64,000 nt of DNA, from positions 31,632 to 95,631 of the forward strand of contig NZ_JBBLZC010000020.1 of the NCBI RefSeq assembly GCF_037908215.1, given 5' to 3'. Below, one piece after another: positions 8,900 through 16,579 of this stretch (its first letter is position 1; each line of letters opens with the position of its first letter). This stretch comes from Benzoatithermus flavus. GTDB taxonomy: Bacteria > Pseudomonadota > Alphaproteobacteria > Geminicoccales > Geminicoccaceae. The position numbers and the translations under genes are program-made. The notes under the pieces were generated by a model. The model saw only the letters and a program-made list of their open reading frames with translations. It made no database searches and had not been told where the DNA came from.

Positions 8900-9340
8900 T
8901 TATACGGTAGAATGCCCGGCCGGGCGGGCAAGCACCGCCGGATCGCACCGTGCTCGGCCGGCGATGCCGCTGATGACGAAGCTCAGTTTCGCCGCGCTGA
9001 CGGGCTTGGGAAGATAGGGCGCATCCTGCAGAACAGGCTCGAGCAGCTCCTCACGATCATAGCCCGTGGTGACCACGTAGGGGATGCCGCGGCTGCACAG
9101 GGTCTCGGCCACCGGCGTGGACCAGCCATCACCCAGTGCGACGCCGAGCAGCACGATATCGGGGCGACGGGCGGTGCTCCGGAGGTAGGCGAGCGCGTCC
9201 TCGACCGTGGCGACCGGGCCCAGGACCCCGAAGCCCGCCGTCCGCAGCTTGCCTGCGAGATCATAGGCGACGATGAGCTCGTCTTCGACGATGAGAACCT
9301 TCCACCGCGTCCTACGGTCAGAAGGGATCGAAGATGACAT
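8900..9340 (-). CDS. Single-domain response regulator with no phosphoacceptor Asp
   Basis: This 146-aa protein is a receiver domain with no output domain. It resembles the alphaproteobacterial stand-alone regulators that usually partner with HWE-type histidine kinases. The start WKVLIVEDELIVAYDL gives the acidic residues Glu19/Asp20/Glu21. The switch Thr is in VVTTGYD (about residue 91), and the conserved Lys is Lys112 in LPKPVS. The phosphorylated Asp should sit in a stretch like ALLDVNLG, but the sequence reads IVLLGVALGDG, with Gly66 in its place. I prefer the ATG at 9340 (MSSSIPSDRR), preceded by GTGAAGCAGG, over the one at 9379. It is convergent with ccmI and 133 bases from the flagellar block. 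Its partner kinase is not in the window. Confidence 0.8.
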   Translation of the reverse strand: MSSSIPSDRRTRWKVLIVEDELIVAYDLAGKLRTAGFGVLGPVATVEDALAYLRSTARRPDIVLLGVALGDGWSTPVAETLCSRGIPYVVTTGYDREELLEPVLQDAPYLPKPVSAAKLSFVISGIAGRARCDPAVLARPAGHSTV

Positions 9341-9473
9341 GCCCTGCTTCACCCGATGAATGACTAGTAATTCTGTCATACCGGAGGATGGAGGGTCAAG
9401 CCCGTGCCGGCGCCTGGGCGAGGAAGGGGCAGCCGGACCTGATAGGATAATATTCCTTCAAGAGAGCGAGGCG

Positions 9474-10187
9474 TCAGCCCCCCTCGCGCCGGCTCTCGCC
9501 TTCAAGCCGGGTGACGAGGCGCCAGCCGCCCGCGACGAGCTCGCGCGCGGTGGCGAAGCGGGGCTCGGCGCTGTCGAAGACGCCACCCGCCTCCAGCGCC
9601 CGGACGAGGTGCGGATCGGCCGCGGCGAGCGCCCGGAGGTAGGAGCCTTCCGCCGTAACGGCAATGCGACTCGCGAAGCCGGGGTCGGCCTCGCCGGCGA
9701 AGGTCGGGGCGTGGAACATGAACAGCGCCGAGGCGGCGGCGGCGCGCTCAGGGGCGGCGGCGAACAGGACGACGCACGCCGACTGGCAGGACCGGCCGGC
9801 CCCGACCCGGGTCTCGATCCCGGTGAGCCTGCCGGCCAGCAGCACGAGACGGCGCATGAGCAGGGCGGCATCGAGATTGCCGCCGTGGCTGTCGAGCTCG
9901 AGGACGGTGCGACCGTCCGGGTCGAGCAGGACCGCGGCAGCGAGCACGGCCGCGAAGCGGGGAAGCGTGGCGGGTGTGATCCGGCCCTCGAGCACGAGGC
10001 CGTTCCGGGTGAGGGCGACACGCGCCGGCAGCTCCTCGCCGGGTGCTGTGGCGCCGGAATCGAGCGTGGCAACGAGGCCGGCGGCGAGCACCGGCACCGC
10101 CGCCAGCGCCAGGCAGCCGAGGAGGCGCCACGCCCGTGCCACGAGCGGAAGGACCGCCGACGGGCGCTCGTGCGGACTCGCCGTCAT
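9474..10187 (-). CDS. Membrane-anchored periplasmic ClpP/crotonase-fold protein
   Basis: This 237-aa protein has an N-terminal membrane segment (about residues 20-42) and a periplasmic domain like the COG3904 predicted periplasmic proteins, which share the ClpP/SPPA fold. The key stretches are ELDSHGGNLDAALLMRRLV (residues 97-115), matching the oxyanion-hole strand of ClpP-like proteases, and GRSCQSACVVLFAAAPER (131-148), the GxCxSAC motif. Ser136 could be the nucleophile and His159 (MFHAP) the base. It is the last gene of the minus-strand block and starts 19 bases after the flgL stop, so it is probably co-transcribed with hook genes. Its substrate is unknown; a role in envelope or flagellar protein turnover is only inference. 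Confidence 0.65.
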   Translation of the reverse strand: MTASPHERPSAVLPLVARAWRLLGCLALAAVPVLAAGLVATLDSGATAPGEELPARVALTRNGLVLEGRITPATLPRFAAVLAAAVLLDPDGRTVLELDSHGGNLDAALLMRRLVLLAGRLTGIETRVGAGRSCQSACVVLFAAAPERAAAASALFMFHAPTFAGEADPGFASRIAVTAEGSYLRALAAADPHLVRALEAGGVFDSAEPRFATARELVAGGWRLVTRLEGESRREGG

Positions 10188-10206
10188 GGCGCGAGCGGAG
10201 AGCGGC

Positions 10207-11253
10207 TCAGAGATAGCTCACGAGGGACAGCCTGCCGAGCCGCGCCGTCACCGCATAAGATGTCTCGAGCTGGGTCTGCAGCTCGCTCAGCCGTGTCGAG
10301 GCCGCGTAGTCGTCGATCGATTCCAGCTCGCTCAGCCCGGCGCCGAGCAGGCTCGCCATCCGATCGTGGCGGTCCTTGGTGTCCTCGACCACGCTTTGAC
10401 GGTGGCCCACGGTCGCGGCGAGATCGAGGGTCCGGCTCACACCCTCGGTCAGGCGGCTGGCCAGAACGCCGGCGAGCTGCCGATAGCTCGCAGCGCTCGC
10501 CTCCCTGGCCGGCACGGCGGCGGCGACGCTCAGCGCCTCGAGCACGGTCTTGAAGGCCGGGTCGTTGGCGCGCACGTCCGTGCTGACCTCGAGCCCGCTG
10601 TCGATGATGCCGCTCATCGTCCCCGTGATGGAACCCGCATAGACGAGCTTGTCGAAGTTCCAGGCCGGGTTGGGATGCGTGCCCGCAAAGACCGCGTGCA
10701 CCTCGTCGAGGAAGCCCTGCATCCCTTCGGTGGTCTCGAGGTCGTAGCCGGACTTGATCGCCGCGATCACCGATTGGAGCGAGTTGCCGTCGGCGTTGGC
10801 CTCGTCGGGTGCACGCACCGGCGCCGTGGCGGTGGCGGGCCCGGAGAACAGATACTGGCCGGCATAGGTCTGGTTGAGGGTGGCGCGCATCTGCGCCAGG
10901 TAGCCGGCGGCACCATCGCTGATCACCCGGACCGCGTTCTGGTCGGCGCTGCCGGACTGCACGGACAGCATCTGGTCACGGACGGCTTGCGCGATGTCCT
11001 TGACCTGCCCGATCGCCTGCTGCTGACCTTCGAGCCGGCTCGCGACGACGGCAGCCGCGTCCTGGTAGAAGATCGCCTGCTGGTAGGCGCTGCGCATCGC
11101 GAGGCCACGGCCGGACTGGGTGCCGAGGCCTTCGAAGTAATCGGCATGGGTACCGCTCGCCACCTCCTCGGTGAGCCGGTTCAGCTCCGAGCGGGTCGCC
11201 TGGATACGCGCCTGCAGGCGCAGATGCTGGCCCAAGGTCGAGATCGTGCTCAT
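10207..11253 (-). CDS. flgL: FlgL, hook-filament junction protein (HAP3)
   Basis: FlgL joins the hook to the filament and belongs to the flagellin superfamily. It is 348 aa. The N-terminal helix MSTISTLGQHLRLQARIQAT and RLTEEVASGTHADYFEGLG match the FlgL/flagellin N-terminal domain. The middle has NQTYAGQYLFSGPAT, typical of FlgL. The C-terminal helix (AASTRLSELQTQLETSYAVT) closes the D0 coiled coil, and the protein ends LGRLSLVSYL. It lies 19 bases after flgK. Confidence 0.93.
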   Translation of the reverse strand: MSTISTLGQHLRLQARIQATRSELNRLTEEVASGTHADYFEGLGTQSGRGLAMRSAYQQAIFYQDAAAVVASRLEGQQQAIGQVKDIAQAVRDQMLSVQSGSADQNAVRVISDGAAGYLAQMRATLNQTYAGQYLFSGPATATAPVRAPDEANADGNSLQSVIAAIKSGYDLETTEGMQGFLDEVHAVFAGTHPNPAWNFDKLVYAGSITGTMSGIIDSGLEVSTDVRANDPAFKTVLEALSVAAAVPAREASAASYRQLAGVLASRLTEGVSRTLDLAATVGHRQSVVEDTKDRHDRMASLLGAGLSELESIDDYAASTRLSELQTQLETSYAVTARLGRLSLVSYL

Positions 11254-11272
11254 GCTTGCCTCCGTCCGCCGG

Positions 11273-12733
11273 TCAGATCCGCTGCAGGAGCTCGTCGAGC
11301 ATCCTGGTCGCCGTCTGCAGCACCTGGGCCGAGGCGGCGTAGGAGCGCTCGAACAGGAGCGTGTCCTGCAGCTCCTTGTCGAGATCGACCCCCTGGTTGT
11401 CGGCGAGCCGGGCTTCGAGCGAGGTCACGAGCGAGCTCTGGTAGCTCTTGTTCGCCTCGAGTGCCGATTTTCCGGCCTGCTGCGCATCGGTGATCTGGTT
11501 GGCGTAGGCGATCAGCGAGGTGTTGCTCGCGAGCCCTGCCGCCGGATCGAAGTCGTAGCTCTGCTCGAAGATCCGGGCGAAGCGCCGGGCCTGATCTCCG
11601 TCGCCGACCTCGCCGGGACTCGTGGCGTTCACGCCGGTCCGCACCCGCCAGACCTCGCCGCCCCGTGCCGGATCGACGCGCGGGTTGACGGTCAGGCGCC
11701 CAGCGAGGCCGGTGACCGTGCCGGCACCCATGCCGGCGTCGGGCGCCGCGGAATCGACGAGCAGACCGGCCTGCGGCGTCGAGGCGCCGATGGTCGCATC
11801 CGCCTGCTGGAAGGCCCGTGCCAGCGTGCTCGCGAGGGCGTCGAGCTGGCGCTGCGCTTGCGGCATCACCTGGTCGCGCACGGCGAAGCTGCCGGCGAGC
11901 CGGCCAGTGCGGATCGCCTGTGGCGCGCCCGAACCCGGCGTGAGGTCGATGCCGTCGACGGTAAGGCCGGGCAGCCCGCCCCGGCCGCGGTCGTAGGCGA
12001 GTTCCGGTCCCATGGCATCGCCGCCTGCGAACTGCAGCTCGTGCACCTTCTCGTCGAGGAGGGTCACGCCCGTCTCGGTGAGGAGCGTGACCGTGCCGTC
12101 GGGCCGCTGGCTGACGCGGACCGGCAGGATCGTCGTGAGCTCCTGCACGGCCTTGTCGCGCGCATCGAGGAGATCCGAGGCGTCGCCCTGGGGCGGAACG
12201 ACCCGGATCTCCTCGTTGAGCTTCTGGATCGCGGCGAGCCGGTCGTTGGCGGTGGCCACGTCGGCCGCGATCGAACGCTGGGCGAACAGCCGCTCGTTCT
12301 GGACCTCCTTCGAGAGCGAGTTCAGAAAGCGCGCGGTCTCGCCGGCGCTGTCCACCGCCTCCTGCTGCAGGACGATGTCGTCCGGCCGGTTGCCGAGCTG
12401 GGTCAGGGCCTGGGAGAGCCGCGTCAGCGACGAGCCGAGATCGTTGCCGGTTCTGGGGTCGCCCAGGCGCTGGACCAGCGAGGTTCGGGCGGTCAGCTCC
12501 GCCTCCATGCCCGCGAGGCCGGCGCGCTCCTGGCCGGCTTCTCGTGCCAGCGGCAGGTCGGCGGCCCGGATGATGCCGTCATACTGGAGGCCGAGCGGGC
12601 CCGAGCTGAACCGGCCCTCCTTGCGGACATAGCCCTCGACCGTGCTGCCCGAGATGTTGCGCGCGGCGATCTCGGTGCGACGCGAGGCGATCTGCAGGCC
12701 GGCGAGAGCGCTCGCGATGGCGGAGCTGATCAT
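11273..12733 (-). CDS. flgK: FlgK, hook-filament junction protein (HAP1)
   Basis: FlgK forms the first junction layer on the hook. It is 486 aa, at the short end of the family. The N-terminal rod/hook motif is ALAGLQIASRRTEIAARNIS with GYVRKE. The family motif LDELASTLARAFQQ-like appears as RQLDALASTLARAFQQADA. The C-terminal domain has NQGVDLDKELQDTLLFERSY, ending TRMLDELLQRI, which matches the conserved FlgK C-terminus. It sits between flgE and flgL in assembly order. Confidence 0.94.
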   Translation of the reverse strand: MISSAIASALAGLQIASRRTEIAARNISGSTVEGYVRKEGRFSSGPLGLQYDGIIRAADLPLAREAGQERAGLAGMEAELTARTSLVQRLGDPRTGNDLGSSLTRLSQALTQLGNRPDDIVLQQEAVDSAGETARFLNSLSKEVQNERLFAQRSIAADVATANDRLAAIQKLNEEIRVVPPQGDASDLLDARDKAVQELTTILPVRVSQRPDGTVTLLTETGVTLLDEKVHELQFAGGDAMGPELAYDRGRGGLPGLTVDGIDLTPGSGAPQAIRTGRLAGSFAVRDQVMPQAQRQLDALASTLARAFQQADATIGASTPQAGLLVDSAAPDAGMGAGTVTGLAGRLTVNPRVDPARGGEVWRVRTGVNATSPGEVGDGDQARRFARIFEQSYDFDPAAGLASNTSLIAYANQITDAQQAGKSALEANKSYQSSLVTSLEARLADNQGVDLDKELQDTLLFERSYAASAQVLQTATRMLDELLQRI

Positions 12734-12752
12734 CGACGGGAACTCCTTCGCG

Positions 12753-14012
12753 TCAGCGCTTCAGGTTCGTGAGCTCCTGGAGCATCTGGTCCGAGGTCGT
12801 CACGATCGAGGCGTTGGCGGAGTAGGCGCGCTGCGTGGTGATCATGGAGGTGAGCTCGTCCGCTATGTCGACGTTCGAGCCTTCGACCGCATAGGAGCGG
12901 ATGGTGCCGATGCCGCTGTCGCCGGCGAAGCGGCGGAGCAGCGGGCCCGAGTTCTGGGTGATGGCATAGGCGTTGCCGTCGAGCGGCTCGAGCCCGCTCG
13001 GGTTGGCGACGTCGGCCATCATCAGCTTGAAGCGTGGCTCGCGCGCGCCGTTCTTGAACACCGCATAGACCGTGCCGTCCTCGTCGACGTCGATGTGGGA
13101 GAAGTCGGAGGCGGTCACACCGTCGGTCGAGAAGGTGGGCGCATAGGTGAAGTCGAACTGGGTGATCTGCAGGTCGAGCCTCATGGTCTGTCCGGTAGCG
13201 GTCGTCAGCGTGATCTTGCCATCCGCATCGGCTCCTGGAATCGCGCCCGGCAGGCCGGCATTGGCGCCCGTGGCCTCAAAGGCGATGTTCTGGTCGTAGA
13301 GAGGCGCCGTCCGTGCCGGGTCGGCATCGATGTCGTAGATGGCGAGATTCCAGCTATTGGGGACACCACCCGCCGAAGGCGTCCAGACGAACTGCAGCGT
13401 CTTGGTGGCGCCGAGCTCGTCCACGTAGGTGACGGCGGTCTCGAGCGGCTCGCCCTGAACGGCCTGACTGGCGAGCGAGGCGGGCAGGTTGTCCTTGAAG
13501 GTGATGTTCTGCGAGGGCTTCGGGCTCGAAGGCTGCCAGTCGAACTGGATCGACTGCGGGACCTGCGAGACCATCTTGCCGTCCTTGTCGAGCGGCACGC
13601 CCTGCAGGTAGTAGCCGCTGTCGAGCCGAAGATAACCTTCGGCGTCCAGCGCGCTGCCGCCGACGCGCGTGAGCAGCAGCGGCTCGTCGGCCTGGTTCGC
13701 GGGCGTCCCGCCGCGGACGACGAAGAAGCCGCTGCCGTTGATCGCGAGGTCGGTCGAGCGCGACGTGCTCTGGATGCTTCCTGCCCGGTCGATCTCGCGG
13801 TTGACGAGCGTGGCGACGCCGCCGGCGGCGTATCCGGTATCGTAGGTGGCACTCCGGGCCGTGGCATCCACGACCCGGGTGGTGAACTCGACCACCGAGC
13901 GCTTGTAGCCTGCGGTCTGCGCGTTCGAGATGTTGTCGGCGATCGCGGCGAAGCGACGGGACTGGGCGCCGAGGCCCGACACACCCGCCTGGAGAGCGCT
14001 TTGGATGGACAT
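12753..14012 (-). CDS. flgE: FlgE, flagellar hook protein
   Basis: FlgE is the subunit of the hook, the universal joint between motor and filament. I place the start at 14012 (MSIQSALQAGVSGLGAQSRR), preceded by AAGGAATGCACC; an upstream ATG at 14114 overlaps motB and lacks the family sequence. The length is 419 aa. The N-terminal motif IADNISNAQTAGYKRSVVEF, the segment DLAINGSGFFVVRGG, and the C-terminal MITTQRAYSANASIVTTSDQ are all typical of hook proteins. flgE lies 98 bases after motB. Confidence 0.95.
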   Translation of the reverse strand: MSIQSALQAGVSGLGAQSRRFAAIADNISNAQTAGYKRSVVEFTTRVVDATARSATYDTGYAAGGVATLVNREIDRAGSIQSTSRSTDLAINGSGFFVVRGGTPANQADEPLLLTRVGGSALDAEGYLRLDSGYYLQGVPLDKDGKMVSQVPQSIQFDWQPSSPKPSQNITFKDNLPASLASQAVQGEPLETAVTYVDELGATKTLQFVWTPSAGGVPNSWNLAIYDIDADPARTAPLYDQNIAFEATGANAGLPGAIPGADADGKITLTTATGQTMRLDLQITQFDFTYAPTFSTDGVTASDFSHIDVDEDGTVYAVFKNGAREPRFKLMMADVANPSGLEPLDGNAYAITQNSGPLLRRFAGDSGIGTIRSYAVEGSNVDIADELTSMITTQRAYSANASIVTTSDQMLQELTNLKR

Positions 14013-14110
14013 GGTGCATTCCTTGCCGGAAGGAGAGGAGAGGTAGAAAAGCGAGCCGGGCCGCCTTGTGGCATCCTGCGCCCGAGCTTCTGGCGAGCCC
14101 GCGGAAGAAT

Positions 14111-14959
14111 TCATGACGCGGCGTCCTTGGCGGCGCGCATCGACATCAAGAGGATGCTGATGCGCCGGTTGCTGGCCGCCATGGGGTCGTCCTTGATCAG
14201 GGGCTGGCGATCGGCGAGGCCGAGCACGCGCACGATTCGCGATTCCGGCACGCCGTTCGCCACGAGCAGGCGTCTCGCGGCGTTGGCCCGCTCGGCCGAC
14301 AGCTCCCAGTTCGAATAGTCGCCGCGCTGGAGCGGATGGGCATCGGTATGCCCGCCGATGGCGATCGTGTTCGGCACCCGCGCCACCATGGCGGCGACGA
14401 GCTTCAGGAGCTGCTCCATGCGCGGCACGATGACGGCGCTGCCCGAGGCGAACATGGGCGAGCGCTCCTGGTCGATGAGCTGGATGCGCAAGCCGTCCGG
14501 CGTGCGCTCGACCAGCATGTTGCCGGCGAGCTCGGGCGAGTCCTTCACTGCGGCCTCGAGGTTGCGCTCGATCTCGGCGAAGGCGGCCTCCTCGCGGCTC
14601 GCGCCGTCGTCGGTCGGCTGCGGCAGGGGCCGGCCGAGGCCGGGTGCGGGCATCAGCACGATCGGCGTCATGCCGCTGGGCGTGGCGGCCGTCCGCTGCC
14701 CGCCGGCGATGTCGATCACCTTGCCCTGGAGCACGCCGTTCGAGCCGCCGCCCGAGTTGGTGACGACGTTGAAGTAGTCGCTGATGCCCTTGCGCTGCTC
14801 CTCGGTCGTGGCGCCGAGCAGCCAGAGCAGGAGGAAAAAGGCCATCATCGCCGTGACGAAGTCGGCATAGGCGATCTTCCAGGCGCCGCCGTGATGGCCG
14901 CCGCCACCCTTCTTCGGGCGCTTGATGACGATGATCGGGCTGCTCTGCTTTCTGCTCAC
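14111..14959 (-). CDS. motB: MotB, stator protein with peptidoglycan-binding domain
   Basis: MotB pairs with MotA to form the proton-driven stator and anchors it to peptidoglycan. It is 282 aa. The membrane helix WKIAYADFVTAMMAFFLLLW carries the essential proton-binding Asp33. The plug region GISDYFNVV follows. The OmpA-like domain contains IAIGGHTDAHPLQRGDYSNW and LSAERANAARRLL (about residues 200-235). The N-terminal basic stretch IVIKRPKKGGGGHHGGAWK is usual for the family. It begins 1 base after the motA stop. Confidence 0.96.
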   Translation of the reverse strand: MSRKQSSPIIVIKRPKKGGGGHHGGAWKIAYADFVTAMMAFFLLLWLLGATTEEQRKGISDYFNVVTNSGGGSNGVLQGKVIDIAGGQRTAATPSGMTPIVLMPAPGLGRPLPQPTDDGASREEAAFAEIERNLEAAVKDSPELAGNMLVERTPDGLRIQLIDQERSPMFASGSAVIVPRMEQLLKLVAAMVARVPNTIAIGGHTDAHPLQRGDYSNWELSAERANAARRLLVANGVPESRIVRVLGLADRQPLIKDDPMAASNRRISILLMSMRAAKDAAS

Positions 14960-14960
14960 G

Positions 14961-15839
14961 TCAGGCAGCCTTGCTCTGGCCGATGCTGGTCACGGCCTCG
15001 TCGAGCTCGGCGAAGCTCGGGCGGACCGTGTCGGCGATCACCTTCCGGCCGAACTCGACCGCGATCGCAGGCTGGCTGCCGTTCAAGTGCGCGATGAAGG
15101 CGGCGCGGATGGCATGATAGTACTTACAGTCGGAGTCGTGGATGCCCTTCACCTTGGACGCGAACGGGCCGACGATGCCGTAGGACAGGAACACGCCGAG
15201 GAAGGTGCCGACCAGCGCCGAGCCGATCATCTCGCCCAGGATCGCAGGTGGCTGGTCGATCGAGCCCATGGTCTTGATGACGCCGAGCACGGCGGCGACG
15301 ATGCCCAGGGCCGGCAGGCCGTCCGCCACGGTCTGGAGCGCATGGCTGCCGTGGTGCAGCTCCTCGCTGATGACGCCCAGCTCCTGCTCCATGAGCGCGT
15401 CGATCTCGAGCGGGTTCTCGACGCGGAGCACGATCAGGCGGAGATAGTCGCAGACGAAGGTCACCGCATGGTGATCCTTCTGGAACAGCGGGAAGCTCTT
15501 GAACAGCTCGCTCTCGTGAGGCGCTTCGATGTCCTTCTCGATCGCCTTCGGTCCCTTCGTCTTCAAGGTCTTGAAGATGAGGAAGAGCAGAGTAAGGATC
15601 TCGATGTAATGCGCCTTCTTGTATTTCGGACCAGCGAAGACGAGCTTGAAGTTCCTGGCCGTCTCCTTGAGCAGATGCCCGTCGCTCGAGATCAGGAAGG
15701 CGCCGATGCCGGCGCCGCCGATCACCATGAACTCGAGCGGCAGCGCATGGAGGACGACCTCGAGATGGCCACCGCCCAGCCAGTAGCCACCGAAGACGCA
15801 GCTCAGCACCACGACGAAACCGATCGGGACCAGCATCAC
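14961..15839 (-). CDS. motA: MotA, stator proton channel subunit
   Basis: MotA provides the ring of the stator that pushes on FliG. The 292-aa form has four membrane segments: at the N-terminus (VPIGFVVVLSCVFGGYWLGG), near residue 35, and two after residue 195 (VADGLPALGIVAAVLGVIKT and LVGTFLGVFLSYGIVGPFAS). The large cytoplasmic loop between helices 2 and 3 carries the rotor-contact region, and the functional Pro is in LPALGIVA. It sits between flgD and motB; in many bacteria motAB stand alone, but here they lie inside the hook gene block. Confidence 0.96.
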   Translation of the reverse strand: MMLVPIGFVVVLSCVFGGYWLGGGHLEVVLHALPLEFMVIGGAGIGAFLISSDGHLLKETARNFKLVFAGPKYKKAHYIEILTLLFLIFKTLKTKGPKAIEKDIEAPHESELFKSFPLFQKDHHAVTFVCDYLRLIVLRVENPLEIDALMEQELGVISEELHHGSHALQTVADGLPALGIVAAVLGVIKTMGSIDQPPAILGEMIGSALVGTFLGVFLSYGIVGPFASKVKGIHDSDCKYYHAIRAAFIAHLNGSQPAIAVEFGRKVIADTVRPSFAELDEAVTSIGQSKAA

Positions 15840-15886
15840 CGTCGACCTTCAGACCGTCTTTCGTCTCTGTCGCGTCGCGGGAGCGG

Positions 15887-16567
15887 TCACGACGTGCCTG
15901 CCGTCGGGCCGACGCTCGTGATCCTGTCGATGCCGATCTCCTTGCCGGCGACGACGGCCATCACGGCGCCGTTCACGAGCCGCAGCTCGTCCACCCTGCC
16001 GGAAACGGTCGTGTCGAGGGTGCGCGGCGTGCCGTCGGCAGCAGTTGCCGTGACCTTGAGCGTGTAGTTGCCGGCAGGCGCCGTGCCGCCCGCGTCCGTC
16101 GTCCCGTCCCAGGCATCGTCGTAGTCGCCCGCCGCCGCGGCGCCGGTGACGGTCCGCACCGCCCGACCCGAGGCGTCGAGCACCTGGACCGTGACGGAGC
16201 TCGCATCGCCCGGCACGGTGTAGGAGAAGCGCACGGGTGTGTGGCCGTCGAACGCGACCGCGTCGCTCGGCACCACGACCGTCCTGCCGAGAAAGCTCGA
16301 TGCCGTGGAGAGGACCTGGCCCTGCACCATGCCGACGATCGTATCGAGCTTGTTGTTGGCGTTCACGGCCTGCTCGGCCTGGGCGAACATGGCGAGCTGG
16401 GTGACGAACTGCGTGCTGTCGACCGGGGCCGACGGGTCCTGGTTCTGGAGCTGCGTCACGAGCAGCTTCATGAAGCTCTGCAGGTCGCCGGCGACGCTGG
16501 ACGAGGCGGCCTTGGCCACCTGGCCGGCCGTGGTGGCCGCAGCACCGGCGCTGGAGACGGTCGTCAT
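15887..16567 (-). CDS. flgD: FlgD, hook-capping protein
   Basis: FlgD caps the growing hook and is needed for FlgE polymerisation. It is 226 aa. The conserved N-terminal stretch FMKLLVTQLQNQDPSAPVDS followed by TQFVTQLAMFAQAEQAVN is diagnostic. The middle carries the FlgD Ig-like/tudor part with ASGRAVRTVTG and AGNYTLKVTA. The tail ends with the short family motif around IGIDRITSVGP. It follows fliK by 12 bases. Confidence 0.94.
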   Translation of the reverse strand: MTTVSSAGAAATTAGQVAKAASSSVAGDLQSFMKLLVTQLQNQDPSAPVDSTQFVTQLAMFAQAEQAVNANNKLDTIVGMVQGQVLSTASSFLGRTVVVPSDAVAFDGHTPVRFSYTVPGDASSVTVQVLDASGRAVRTVTGAAAAGDYDDAWDGTTDAGGTAPAGNYTLKVTATAADGTPRTLDTTVSGRVDELRLVNGAVMAVVAGKEIGIDRITSVGPTAGTS

Positions 16568-16579
16568 CGAACGGGTTCC

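Noticed and set aside
8545..8931. Minus-strand frame of about 128 codons overlapping the end of ccmI
   Set aside because: More than half is antisense to ccmI, no ribosome binding site is evident, and the part in the gap has no recognisable motif.
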